This document shows positions 1 through 8,294 of a stretch of 64,000 nucleotides of DNA, in pieces (the stretch's first letter is position 1; every line of letters begins with the position of its first letter). The notes below the pieces were generated by a model that made no database searches, had not been told where the DNA came from, and worked only from the letters and a program-made list of their open reading frames with translations. The stretch is taken from assembly GCF_021044775.1 (NCBI RefSeq), contig NZ_JAJNOQ010000001.1, forward strand, positions 62,001 to 126,000, given 5' to 3'. The stretch comes from Paraeggerthella hominis (GTDB lineage Bacteria > Actinomycetota > Coriobacteriia > Coriobacteriales > Eggerthellaceae). Both the position numbers and the translations under genes were made by a program.

Positions 1-356
1 GCCTCGCGCGGTTCCGTTCCGGTGGCAGGGGATGCTGCCGTTTGGGGTGCCATGAAGTCGACCATCCTTCCTATCGTGCGTTTGTGATAGATGATGATGC
101 CGCTGAACTGCTCAGATTGTTCAGCACTTGCAGTGCATAGCTTCGCAATCGTTAGTATAGAAACCTATCACTAGTTCGTCATGAAACCCTCGCAAGAAAT
201 TAAGTATTCGCCTAATTAGTGGGCATTTTGCGATGCTAATTCGACCGCTCGAGGACAGAATGCACCCATCGGCTCGACTTGGCAGCCGGACGCCGAGGGA
301 AAGCTACCGGCGGCCGGCTGCGAGGCCGGGCAAAGACAAGGAGAAAGGAATGAAAG
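1..356. other. Intergenic region upstream of the cai-like cluster
   Basis: No convincing gene is present. The segment is AT-richer around 150-230 and should hold the promoter of the plus-strand cluster. I see only a weak short palindrome (ATAG-N4-CTAT near 158-169) and no clear -35/-10 pair. The last 20 bases hold the ribosome binding site of the first gene. Confidence 0.5.
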
Positions 357-1649
357 ATGTCGTTGCTTGCCAAGAGCAAGGGAGAGGTTACCTATAAGGA
401 ACTCTCCACGCTGCACAAGTGGGCGCTCGTCGTGCTCATCTCCATGGGCTCGTCGATTATCTACGCGCCTATGTACCTGAAGAACGTGTTCTACGATCCC
501 TTGATGCAGGCGCTCGGCGCCACCAACGCGGACCTCGGCTTGATGGTGTCCGCCTACGGCATCGCTGCCATGATCTGCTACCTGCCTTCCGGCATCGTAG
601 CCGACAAGTTCCGGATGCGCACGTTGGCGTGGTTGGGCTTCCTGGCCACCGCAGTGCTCGTGTTCGTATACGCGACGCTGCCCTCCGTGCAGATCTGCTT
701 GATCCTGTTCGTGCTCATGGGCGTTACCTCTATCCTGGTGTGGTGGGGCACGCGCTTCAAGGTGATCCGCCTGTGCTGCGAGGAGAACGAGTACGCCTCC
801 AAGATCGGCGTCAGCTACTCCATCTACGGCGTGACCGGCTTGGTCATCGGCCTTATCAACGCCGGCATCATCGCTGCCATCTCCGGCTCCGCCGGTGTGC
901 AGGCCATGCTCATCTTCCTGGGCGTCATGATCGCCATCCTGGGCGTGGTCTCGTACTTCATCATCCCTGACTTCAAGGGCGAGATCAACAAGGACGCGAA
1001 GCTGTTCAGCGTGTCCGAGGCTCTGCAGGCCGTCAAGCATCCCGGCGTGATCTGGGCTTGCGTCGCCTACTTCTGCGTGTATGCCGTGTACCAGGGCGCT
1101 ACCTACACCACCCCGTACCTGACGCAGGGCTTCAACGCCGACGGCAACCTGGTGAACGTGGTCGGCCTTATCCGCACCTATGGTATCGGCCTCATCGCCG
1201 GCCCGGTTATCGGCTACATCGCCACGAAGATCAAGAGCCCCTCGAAGGCCATCCTGGGCGGCTTGATCCTCTCCGTCGCCGTGCTCGTCGGGTTCATCCT
1301 CTTCCCGCAGGATCCCTCCGGTGCCGTGATCGCTTCCATCCTGGTGGTCGTGTTCGGCTTCACCACCTACGGCGCCTTCTCCATCGGCTCCTCCCCGCTG
1401 TCCGAGGTCAAGATCCCGATGTCCATCTTCGGTACCGCTACGGGCATCCTCTCGGTCGTCGGCTTCCTGCCTGACGTGTTCATCCACACCTGGTACGGCG
1501 GCATGATCGACGCTCAGGGCACCGCCGCCTTCAACATGATCTTCGGATTCGAAATCATGTTCGGCGTCATCGGCTGCTTCTGCCTGGTCATGTTGCTCCG
1601 CACGGTCAAGAAGCACTTCGGCTCGACCGCTCAGGCCGAGGAGGCGTAA
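357..1649 (+). CDS. MFS transporter, first gene of the cai-like cluster
   Basis: A 430-residue inner-membrane carrier of the major facilitator superfamily with about 12 hydrophobic segments. A typical loop 2-3 signature (SGIVADKFRMR) lies near residues 74-84. Start ATG 357 follows AAGGAG and GAAAGGA. An ATG at 350 is out of frame. It lies directly upstream of an esterase-like gene and caiA/caiB/caiC homologues on the same strand, so uptake or exchange of carnitine, crotonobetaine, butyrobetaine or a similar quaternary amine is a reasonable guess. That substrate comes from context only, because the known carnitine antiporter CaiT belongs to the unrelated BCCT family. The MFS assignment is firm and the substrate is unknown. 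Confidence 0.85.
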   Translation: MSLLAKSKGEVTYKELSTLHKWALVVLISMGSSIIYAPMYLKNVFYDPLMQALGATNADLGLMVSAYGIAAMICYLPSGIVADKFRMRTLAWLGFLATAVLVFVYATLPSVQICLILFVLMGVTSILVWWGTRFKVIRLCCEENEYASKIGVSYSIYGVTGLVIGLINAGIIAAISGSAGVQAMLIFLGVMIAILGVVSYFIIPDFKGEINKDAKLFSVSEALQAVKHPGVIWACVAYFCVYAVYQGATYTTPYLTQGFNADGNLVNVVGLIRTYGIGLIAGPVIGYIATKIKSPSKAILGGLILSVAVLVGFILFPQDPSGAVIASILVVVFGFTTYGAFSIGSSPLSEVKIPMSIFGTATGILSVVGFLPDVFIHTWYGGMIDAQGTAAFNMIFGFEIMFGVIGCFCLVMLLRTVKKHFGSTAQAEEA

Positions 1650-1673
1650 TCCAAGCGCTGCGTTTACAGATCA

Positions 1674-1709
1674 CCGCGGAGGGCGACGGTTCGCCCGAGC
1701 CCTCCGCGG
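1674..1709. repeat. Intercistronic hairpin between the MFS gene and the hydrolase gene
   Basis: An 11-bp perfect inverted repeat, CCGCGGAGGGC at 1674-1684 and GCCCTCCGCGG at 1699-1709, has a 14-nt loop. No T-run follows on the plus strand (CTTTGC). It may be a weak terminator or a processing or stabilising element inside the cluster. Confidence 0.6.
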
Positions 1710-1742
1710 CTTTGCATCACCGATCGGAAAGGGAAGGCGAAC

Positions 1743-2738
1743 GTGAACAAGCTCGATGTACTGTCTCTGATCAATCCGCAGATGAACGCCGTGCTGGCGA
1801 AGGAAGACGAGCTGGCTGGCGACGCGAACGACACGAGCGTGGGTTTCGAGAAGATGCGCGAGAACTACGTTGCCGGTCGCGCGTACTGGGTCGAAGGCGG
1901 CCCGGTCATGGCCGAAAAGCTCGACGCTGCCGTGGCGGGTCCGTACGGCGACATCCCGGTGCGTTACTACTATCCCACTGACGAGTCCGCCGCGGCGCGC
2001 GCCGCGAGCAAGCCTGAGACTCCGGCTATCGTGTACGTGCACGGCGGCGGGTTCGTCCTGGGCAACCTGGACACGCACGACCGCATCTGCCGCGTGCTTG
2101 CTCGCAACGCCGGCGTTGCCGTGGTGGCCGTGGATTACCGGCTTTCGCCCGAAGCGAAGTTCCCGAGCGCGGTTCACGAGGTTGCGGCTGTTGCTGCGTA
2201 CCTGCACGAGCGCGGTGCCGAGCACGGTATCGACGGCGAGCGCTTGTCGTTCGCGGGCGATTCGGGCGGCGCGCATCTGAGCCTTGCGGCCACGATGTAT
2301 CTGCGCGAGGAGCTGGGCGGCAGCGATTTCGTGAAGTGCTGCCTTTTGTACTACGGCTGGTTCGGGCTCAAGGATTCGTCTTCGATGCGCCTTCTGGGCG
2401 GCTCGTGGGACGGCTTGACCGAGGCGGACTGGAAGTTCTACATGCAGATGTACGCGAACGATCCCGCCGAGCTGGAGGAAAGCCCGTACGCGAACCTGTT
2501 CCTCAACGACATGACGCGCGACATGCCTGCTTGCTATATCGCGGCGGCCGAGTACGACCCCTTGCGCGACGACAGCACCACGCTGGCGACGATCTGCGAG
2601 GAGTACGGGGTTCCGTACCGTTTCGAACTGTTCGAAGGCGTTATCCACGCGTTTCTGCACTACACCAAGATGCTCGACGAGGCGAACGACGCCCTTGAGC
2701 ACGGTGCGACCTTCTATCGCCAGCAGATGGGCCTGTAG
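1743..2738 (+). CDS. Alpha/beta hydrolase, hormone-sensitive lipase family (family IV esterase)
   Basis: A 331-residue cytoplasmic alpha/beta hydrolase. The oxyanion-hole motif HGGG is at about residues 100-103 and the nucleophile elbow GDSGG has Ser at about 174. The likely acid is Asp272 (EYDPLRDD) and the likely base His302 (GVIHAFLH). These are the hallmarks of the HSL/family IV esterases, and the length is normal for that family. The start is GTG 1743 after GGGAAGG. Its place between a carrier and caiA suggests it may cleave an ester or a CoA thioester linked to the pathway, for example acylcarnitine esters. That is inference, since family IV enzymes are promiscuous. Confidence 0.85.
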   Translation: MNKLDVLSLINPQMNAVLAKEDELAGDANDTSVGFEKMRENYVAGRAYWVEGGPVMAEKLDAAVAGPYGDIPVRYYYPTDESAAARAASKPETPAIVYVHGGGFVLGNLDTHDRICRVLARNAGVAVVAVDYRLSPEAKFPSAVHEVAAVAAYLHERGAEHGIDGERLSFAGDSGGAHLSLAATMYLREELGGSDFVKCCLLYYGWFGLKDSSSMRLLGGSWDGLTEADWKFYMQMYANDPAELEESPYANLFLNDMTRDMPACYIAAAEYDPLRDDSTTLATICEEYGVPYRFELFEGVIHAFLHYTKMLDEANDALEHGATFYRQQMGL

Positions 2739-2808
2739 GCGAGAGATACATCATTCAGGTTTCAAAGCGGGAGGATCCCGCTGAACGCATACAAAAAGGA
2801 GGATCGTC

Positions 2809-3960
2809 ATGGATTTCAAGTTGACGGACGAGCAGGAGCTGATCGTCGATAGCTACCGCGAGTACATGGAAAGCGAGAACTGGGAGACCTACTTCCACGA
2901 GTGCGACGAAGCGCACGAGTACCCGCTTCGCTGGGTGAAGGGCCTGTGCGAGCTGGGCTTCGACCAGATCATGCTTCCCGAGAGCCATGGCGGTCTGGGC
3001 CTTGAGCAGCCGTGCGTGACGCTGATGGCCGTGTACGAGATCCTGGGCAAGTACGGCGCTCCCACCTACGTGCTGTATCAGCTGCCCGGTTTCGAGACCA
3101 TCATCCGCGAGGGCACCGAAGAGCAGATCGAAGCCGTCATGTCCACGCTGGGTTCCGGCGAGCAGATCTGGAACTCCGCATGCACCGAGCCGGGTGCCGG
3201 CTCCGACGTGGGCGCGCTGGCCACCACGTACAAGCGCGAGAACGGCAAGATCTACCTGAACGGCACCAAGACGTTCATCACCTCCTCCGCTGGCGTGAAG
3301 TACCTGGTCATCATGGCCAAGAACGCTGACGACGAGTCCGTGTTCACCGAGTTCTTCGTCGACATGTCCAAGCCGGGCGTGAAGCTGTCCCCGCTGACCA
3401 AGCTGGGCCTGCGCATGGACAGCTGCTGCGAAGTCTACCTGGACAACGTGGAACTTGAGGAAAAGGACATCTTCGGCAAAGAGGGCAACGGCTTCATGCG
3501 CGGCGTGTCCGACTTCAACTTCGAGCGCTGGCTCGTGGGCGCGTGCGACTACGGCACCGCTATCTGCGCGTTCGAGGACGCCATGGCGCATGCGAACTCC
3601 CGTATCGCCTTCGGCAAGCCCATCAGCCGCTTCCAGCTCAACCAGCTCAAGATCACCGAGATGTGCATCAAGCTGACCAACATGAAGAACATGCTGTACG
3701 AGGCTGCTTGGAACGCCGACAACAACGACGGCAACTTCAACGCCGCAGCGGCCGCCATGTGCAAGTACTACTGCGCCAACGCCTCTTTCGAGGTGACCGA
3801 CGACGCCATGCAGATCATGGGCGGCATCGCCGTGGCCAGCGAGCATCGCATCAACCGCATCTGGCGCGACCTGCGCGTCGACCGCGTTTCCGGCGGCACC
3901 GACGAGATGATGATCCTGGCCACCTCCAAGGGCGCTTCCATCAAGTACAAGCAGAAGTAA
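2809..3960 (+). CDS. caiA: Crotonobetainyl-CoA reductase-like acyl-CoA dehydrogenase
   Basis: A 383-residue FAD-dependent acyl-CoA dehydrogenase. The sequence follows Escherichia coli CaiA closely along its length: it opens with MDFKLTDEQELIV, has the substrate and FAD loop WNSACTEPGAGSDVG and the block LGLRMDSCCEVYLDNVELEEKD, and near the C terminus has WRDLRVDRVSGGTDEM. CaiA reduces crotonobetainyl-CoA to gamma-butyrobetainyl-CoA, using electrons from an ETF such as FixAB. Start ATG 2809 follows AAAAAGGAGG. caiB and caiC homologues follow. The exact substrate (carnitine or another betaine) is not proved by sequence. No fixABCX genes lie in the window, so the electron donor is encoded elsewhere. 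Confidence 0.85.
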   Translation: MDFKLTDEQELIVDSYREYMESENWETYFHECDEAHEYPLRWVKGLCELGFDQIMLPESHGGLGLEQPCVTLMAVYEILGKYGAPTYVLYQLPGFETIIREGTEEQIEAVMSTLGSGEQIWNSACTEPGAGSDVGALATTYKRENGKIYLNGTKTFITSSAGVKYLVIMAKNADDESVFTEFFVDMSKPGVKLSPLTKLGLRMDSCCEVYLDNVELEEKDIFGKEGNGFMRGVSDFNFERWLVGACDYGTAICAFEDAMAHANSRIAFGKPISRFQLNQLKITEMCIKLTNMKNMLYEAAWNADNNDGNFNAAAAAMCKYYCANASFEVTDDAMQIMGGIAVASEHRINRIWRDLRVDRVSGGTDEMMILATSKGASIKYKQK

Positions 3961-3975
3961 CCTGCCGCTCGTCCA

Positions 3976-3998
3976 CGGGGGCGCGGATAGCGCCCCCG
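3976..3998. repeat. Hairpin between caiA and caiB
   Basis: A 9-bp GC-only stem, CGGGGGCGC at 3976-3984 and GCGCCCCCG at 3990-3998, with a 5-nt loop (GGATA). No T-run follows, so it may be an mRNA-stability or partial-termination element between the two genes. Confidence 0.6.
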
Positions 3999-4032
3999 CA
4001 TCCTGAAACCCATGCGAACAAGGAGGAACAAC

Positions 4033-5247
4033 ATGGCAATTCCTACCGACAAGCCGTCCTACGGCCCCCTCGACGGCGTCAAGGTCGTCTACGCAGCAGT
4101 CGAGTTGGCCTGCCCGAAAGCAGCCGACCTCATGGCCGACTGGGGTGCCGACGTCATCTGGCTCGAGAACACCGGCGCGGGCGACACCATCCGCGATACC
4201 GCGTACGTGAAGCAGGCCGAGCGCCGCAACCAGCGTTCCGTGGCTTTGAACTACTTCTCCGAAGAGGGCAAGAAGGTGTTCTTCGACCTTGTGAAGGATG
4301 CTGACATCTTCATGGAGGCATCGAAGGGCGGCACGTGGGCGCGCAAGGGCATCACCGACGACGTGCTGTGGGAGCTCAATCCGAAGATGGTCATCGTGCA
4401 TGTTTCCGGCTTCGGCCAGGAAGGCGACCCGAAGATGGTCAAGCGCGCTGCGTACGACCTGACGGTGATGGCTTACTCCGGCATCATCATGCAGAACGGC
4501 ACGGAGGAGCAGCCGATGCTGCCCGGACCGTACGCCGGTGACTACTTCAACACGCTCATGATCGCAAGCTCGGCGCTGGCGGCCCTCTACAAGGCCGAGA
4601 AGTCCGGCAAGGGCGAGAGCATCGACTTGGCCATGTACGAGACGCTGCTTGCCATCGGCCAGTACTACCTGGTGGACTACTTGAACGAGGGCATCAAGTG
4701 GCCCCGCCCTGGCGCGCGCAACCAGAACCTGTGCGGCATCGGCGAGTTCAAGTGCAAGGACGGCTTCCTGGGCGTGTGCCTGTACGGCGTCGACCAGAAC
4801 AAGTACTTCCTGGAGACCATCGGCCTGGGCCATCTGTGGGGCACCGAGGACATTCCCGAGGACACGTCGGGCCTGTGGCTGTCCAACCCGCATGCCGACG
4901 AGATCCAGAAGGCGTTCGAGGAGTACTGCCTGGCGAACTCCAAGTACGACATCGAAGAGGATTTCGCTGCGCACCGCATCGCTGCCCAGGTGGTCAACGA
5001 CATGGAAGATCTCGTGAAGGAAGAGCACCTGAAGCTGCGCAACACGTGGGTTGACTGGGAGACCGTCGACGGCGAGACGTTCCACGGCTTGGGCGTGTTC
5101 CCCAAGTTCAAGAACAACCCGGGTCAGATCTGGCGTCCGATGCCGCATCAGGGTGGCGACACCGTGGACATCATGACGAAGCTGGGCTACACGCCCGAGC
5201 AGATCAACGAGCTGGCCGAGGCCGGCGTCGTGAAGATCAGCGAATAA
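4033..5247 (+). CDS. caiB: L-carnitine/betaine CoA-transferase (class III, CaiB type)
   Basis: A 404-residue class III (CaiB/BaiF) CoA-transferase. It matches E. coli CaiB block by block: FGPLDG-type start, MADWGADVIWLEN, MEASKGGTWARKGITDDVLW, and a C-terminal PKFKNNPGQIWRPMP. The catalytic aspartate that forms the aspartyl-CoA intermediate is Asp170 in PYAGDYFNTL, equivalent to Asp169 of CaiB. It moves CoA from gamma-butyrobetainyl-CoA or crotonobetainyl-CoA to carnitine. Start ATG 4033 is preferred because an in-frame ATG at 4012 overlaps the Shine-Dalgarno sequence AAGGAGGA, which sits at correct spacing for 4033. Confidence 0.85.
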   Translation: MAIPTDKPSYGPLDGVKVVYAAVELACPKAADLMADWGADVIWLENTGAGDTIRDTAYVKQAERRNQRSVALNYFSEEGKKVFFDLVKDADIFMEASKGGTWARKGITDDVLWELNPKMVIVHVSGFGQEGDPKMVKRAAYDLTVMAYSGIIMQNGTEEQPMLPGPYAGDYFNTLMIASSALAALYKAEKSGKGESIDLAMYETLLAIGQYYLVDYLNEGIKWPRPGARNQNLCGIGEFKCKDGFLGVCLYGVDQNKYFLETIGLGHLWGTEDIPEDTSGLWLSNPHADEIQKAFEEYCLANSKYDIEEDFAAHRIAAQVVNDMEDLVKEEHLKLRNTWVDWETVDGETFHGLGVFPKFKNNPGQIWRPMPHQGGDTVDIMTKLGYTPEQINELAEAGVVKISE

Positions 5248-5365
5248 GGTCCATGCGTTTGGCGGGCGGCTTGCGATAGGCACGCCGCCCGTAGCGCGGT
5301 TCCGTTTTCAAGGGACCGCCGTCCGGTGAAACCGGATGCGGGTGCGCGGCCCGAACGTTCCGCGC

Positions 5366-5424
5366 ACCCGCACGATGCCGCCTTCCGAAAGCGAAGCGCG
5401 GTCGAACGGCGGCATCGTGCGGGT
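5366..5424. repeat. Large perfect hairpin in the caiB-caiC gap (IR-1)
   Basis: Seventeen-bp perfect arms, ACCCGCACGATGCCGCC at 5366-5382 and its complement at 5408-5424, with a 25-nt loop. The loop contains AGCGAAGCG. A second, overlapping hairpin (GCGGGTGCGCGG near 5338 with CCGCGCACCCGC ending near 5371) uses part of the same sequence, so two mutually exclusive folds are possible. There is no T-run. Two other gaps in this cluster hold comparable hairpins. Confidence 0.75.
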
Positions 5425-5467
5425 AGGGAATTGAACGAGGGGTCGAAGGACGAGAAGGGTGAGACGG

Positions 5468-7042
5468 GTGACCGACATCGTAGGAAACGAAACGCTGCGA
5501 AGCCTTTGGACGGGACTCGTCGACTCGTGCGGTGACCGCACGTTCCTCATCTTCCAGGATCGCGAGGGCGCGACGTGCGAGTTTTCCTACAGCGCGTTCG
5601 ACCAGGAAATCAACCGAACCGCCAACCTGTTCCTCACGTTGGGCATCGAGGCGGGCGAGCGGGTGGCCGTGCAGATGCACACCTGCCCCGAGTTCATGAT
5701 GTGCCTGTTCGGCTTGGCGAAGATCGGTGCCGTCATGGTGCCGATGAACGAGCAGTACCTGGCCGAAGAGGCGGCGTTCGTGCTCGAGCGTACCGGCGCG
5801 TCGTGCGCAGTGGTGGAGGCGGATTTCGTCGGCCTGTACGACGGTTTGGCTGACGAGCAGGGCTATCTTGCCAAAGGCGTGTTCGTTGCGCGCGGTTCGG
5901 CAGATGCAGAAGCAGGTTTGCCCTCTTCCGTTCCGGTGCGCTGTTTCGACAAGGCGCGCGCGTGCGAGCCGACCGTGCTGCGCGAGGAACGCCCCCTTGC
6001 CTCGAACGACCCGGTTGAGATCATCTTTACGTCGGGCACGACGTCGTGTCCGAAGGGCGTTGTGCTTACGCATGCGAACATGCTGTTCAGCGGCTTGTAT
6101 GGCGATTGGGAAGTGTCGCTTACACGCGACGACCGCATGCTTTCGACCATGCCTGCCTGCCATTCCAACTTCCAACTGGCGGCGCTCACCCCGGTGCTCA
6201 CGGCAGGCGCCACGCTCATCGTGGTGGAGAAGTACAGCGCGAGCCGCTTCTGGAAGCAGATCCGCGACTATCGGGCCACGGTTGTGCAATGCGTGGCCAT
6301 GATGCTGCGCACCCTGCTGCTGCAACCGGTCGATCCGAACGAAAAGGATCATTGCTTGCGCGAGATGCTGTACTTCCTGGCCGTTTCCGACGAGGAGAAG
6401 CGCACGTTCGAGGAGCGCTACGGCGTGCGCATCATGAACACGTACGGTTCCACCGAGTCGATCAGCTGGGTGCTTACCGACCCTCCGACCGGTCCGCGTC
6501 GTTGGCCGAGCGTCGGACGCCCGGGCTTGGGGTACGAGGTTCGCATCGCAGGCGACGACGGCGCGCAAGCCGCTGCGGGCGAACTGGGGGAGATCCAGGT
6601 CAAGGGCACGCGCGGGCGCACCATCATGAAGGAGTACTACAACGACCCCGAGGCTACGGCGCGTACGTTCACCCAGGATGGATGGCTGCGCACGGGCGAC
6701 AAGGGCTACATGGACGAGGACGGCTGGTTCTTCTTCGTCGACCGCAAGGCCAACATGATCAAGCGAGCGGGCGAGAACATATCGGCCAGCGAGCTTGAAA
6801 GCGTGCTCATGCAGCATCCCGCCGTCGACGAGGCCGCGGTGATCGGCGTGCCCGACCCTATTCGCGACCAGGCCGTCAAAGCCTTCGTGAAGCCGCGCGC
6901 GGGCGTCGAGATCACCGAAGGGGAGGTGCTGGCGTTTTGCGAGGAGCACATGGCGGGGTTCAAGGTTCCCTCGTTCGTTCAGATCGTCGACGACTTTCCG
7001 CGCACGTGCTCTATGAAGATCGAGAAGAAGTTGCTGAAGTAA
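5468..7042 (+). CDS. caiC: Carnitine/crotonobetaine--CoA ligase-like AMP-binding enzyme
   Basis: A 524-residue acyl-adenylate-forming CoA ligase, very similar in layout to E. coli CaiC. Shared blocks are QEINRTANLFLTLGI, GLAKIGAVMVPMNEQ, the P-loop FTSGTTSCPKGVVLTH, LREMLYFLAVSDEEK, and the hinge region VDRKANMIKRAGENISA. The C terminus has the catalytic lysine region CSMKIEKK; the glycine usual before that lysine is Met here. It would prime the pathway by making the first betaine-CoA at ATP cost. I chose GTG 5468 because GAAGG lies 9 nt upstream and the product begins MTDIVG like CaiC. GTG 5459 would add three residues. Confidence 0.82.
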   Translation: MTDIVGNETLRSLWTGLVDSCGDRTFLIFQDREGATCEFSYSAFDQEINRTANLFLTLGIEAGERVAVQMHTCPEFMMCLFGLAKIGAVMVPMNEQYLAEEAAFVLERTGASCAVVEADFVGLYDGLADEQGYLAKGVFVARGSADAEAGLPSSVPVRCFDKARACEPTVLREERPLASNDPVEIIFTSGTTSCPKGVVLTHANMLFSGLYGDWEVSLTRDDRMLSTMPACHSNFQLAALTPVLTAGATLIVVEKYSASRFWKQIRDYRATVVQCVAMMLRTLLLQPVDPNEKDHCLREMLYFLAVSDEEKRTFEERYGVRIMNTYGSTESISWVLTDPPTGPRRWPSVGRPGLGYEVRIAGDDGAQAAAGELGEIQVKGTRGRTIMKEYYNDPEATARTFTQDGWLRTGDKGYMDEDGWFFFVDRKANMIKRAGENISASELESVLMQHPAVDEAAVIGVPDPIRDQAVKAFVKPRAGVEITEGEVLAFCEEHMAGFKVPSFVQIVDDFPRTCSMKIEKKLLK

Positions 7043-7051
7043 CCTGTTGTC

Positions 7052-7144
7052 GGCGACGGGCGGCCCGGGCGGCATCCAGTCGCTCGAACAGTCCTCGCTT
7101 CGCTGCGGAACTCGCTTGGTGGATACCGCCCGGGCCGCCCGTCG
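7052..7144. repeat. Large hairpin in the caiC-hydratase gap (IR-2)
   Basis: Twenty-bp perfect arms, GCGACGGGCGGCCCGGGCGG at 7052-7071 and its complement at 7125-7144. The stem extends by ATCCA/TGGAT after one mismatch. The loop contains TCGCTTCGCT, the complement of the loop motif in IR-1. No T-run follows. Confidence 0.75.
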
Positions 7145-7269
7145 CTGCGAAGTCTCTTGAACGTGCTCGACTTTCGACGAGAGCGGGGAAAGGGGTCGGT
7201 GGACGGGGCGTACTTGAGAACCTGGTGAATGGGTGCTGTTTTTCTGGTTGGGAGATAAGGAGAGGCGTC

Positions 7270-8142
7270 ATGGCTATTAGCACTGAAATCGTGGGCAAGG
7301 AGTTCGGGCCGTTCGTGCGGGAGTACACGTTCAAGGATCTGGAGATTTGCGCGCTCGGCTGCAACGCGGGATTCGACGGCAAGACCGATCTTGAGTACGT
7401 GAACGAACATGACGCGGAAAACCCGCAGCTCAAGGTGCTCCCCATTTTCGGCGTGCCGTTGACGGTGCACGAGGAAATGACGCGCACGCTTGACTACGGT
7501 TACAACTACGATGGCTCGCTGCATTACGGGTTTGAGATCAAGCTGCATGCTCCCTTCCCGATGGGCGACCGCATCGAGACGTTCGTGACGCAAGACGCGC
7601 TGTACGACCGCGGCGAGGGCCGCGGGTGCCTGTCGAAGCAGACGGGGCGTTCCTTCGCCTCCGACGGGACGCTGTTGTGCGAAACCGAGACATGGGACGT
7701 GTGCATCTACGACGGTGGATGGGGCGGGCCCAAGCCGCCGAAGGACATCGTCGAGATGCCTGATCGTGCGCCCGATGCGGTGGTCGAGGAGACGATGCCG
7801 CTCAACATGCCGCTCATCTATCGTCTTATGGGCGATTGGCATCAGCAGCACATCGACTTCGCCTATACCGAGCAGACCGGCCTTGCGCGTCCGATCGCGC
7901 ACGGCGTGAGTTTGGGCGGCTTCTCCATGCGCCACATCATCAGCTCGTTTTTCCCGGGCGAGCCTGAGCGCATGAAGCGATTCAAGACGAGGATCACTTC
8001 GCCGGTGCTTCCGGGCACCGCGCTTCAAACTCGCATGTGGAAGGTGGGGGAGAAGGAGATTCGCTTCCAGTTGGTGGATGCGGACGTGGACGAGACGGGC
8101 GCGAAGCCGCATTTGAACTTCGGTATTTGCACCTGGGAGTAG
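7270..8142 (+). CDS. MaoC-type (R)-specific enoyl-CoA hydratase, possible CaiD replacement
   Basis: A 290-residue double-hotdog protein of the MaoC/PaaZ hydratase family. The C-terminal half carries a hydratase-2-like motif, YRLMGDWHQQHID followed by GLARPIAHG. It has the conserved Asp and His expected to activate water, but His-Gln-Gln stands where Asn-Pro-Leu is usual. Start ATG 7270 has AAGGAG upstream. It sits directly after caiC, where E. coli has caiD, the crotonase-fold crotonobetainyl-CoA hydratase. I infer that this unrelated fold performs the carnitinyl-CoA/crotonobetainyl-CoA interconversion here. It could instead act on another beta-hydroxyacyl-CoA. Confidence 0.8.
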   Translation: MAISTEIVGKEFGPFVREYTFKDLEICALGCNAGFDGKTDLEYVNEHDAENPQLKVLPIFGVPLTVHEEMTRTLDYGYNYDGSLHYGFEIKLHAPFPMGDRIETFVTQDALYDRGEGRGCLSKQTGRSFASDGTLLCETETWDVCIYDGGWGGPKPPKDIVEMPDRAPDAVVEETMPLNMPLIYRLMGDWHQQHIDFAYTEQTGLARPIAHGVSLGGFSMRHIISSFFPGEPERMKRFKTRITSPVLPGTALQTRMWKVGEKEIRFQLVDADVDETGAKPHLNFGICTWE

Positions 8143-8162
8143 CAGGTTCAACCGGGCGGGGT

Positions 8163-8240
8163 CGATCCTTGGGCTGAGGGTGCCTGAAAGACCGTCGCTT
8201 CGCTCCAAGGATATTTCAGGCACCCTCAGCCCAAGGATCG
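8163..8240. repeat. 27-bp perfect inverted repeat in the hydratase-MFS gap (IR-3)
   Basis: Arms of 27 identical base pairs at 8163-8189 and 8214-8240 with a 24-nt loop (8190-8213). The loop again contains TCGCTTCGCT. The hairpin lacks a following T-run and lies between two co-directional genes of the cluster. The arm sequence differs from IR-1 and IR-2, so only the loop motif is shared. Confidence 0.8.
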
Positions 8241-8294
8241 CCTCCTGCGATTGACGCGGGCGGAGCTGGTTTTAGCATGTGAGGAGACGAGAGC

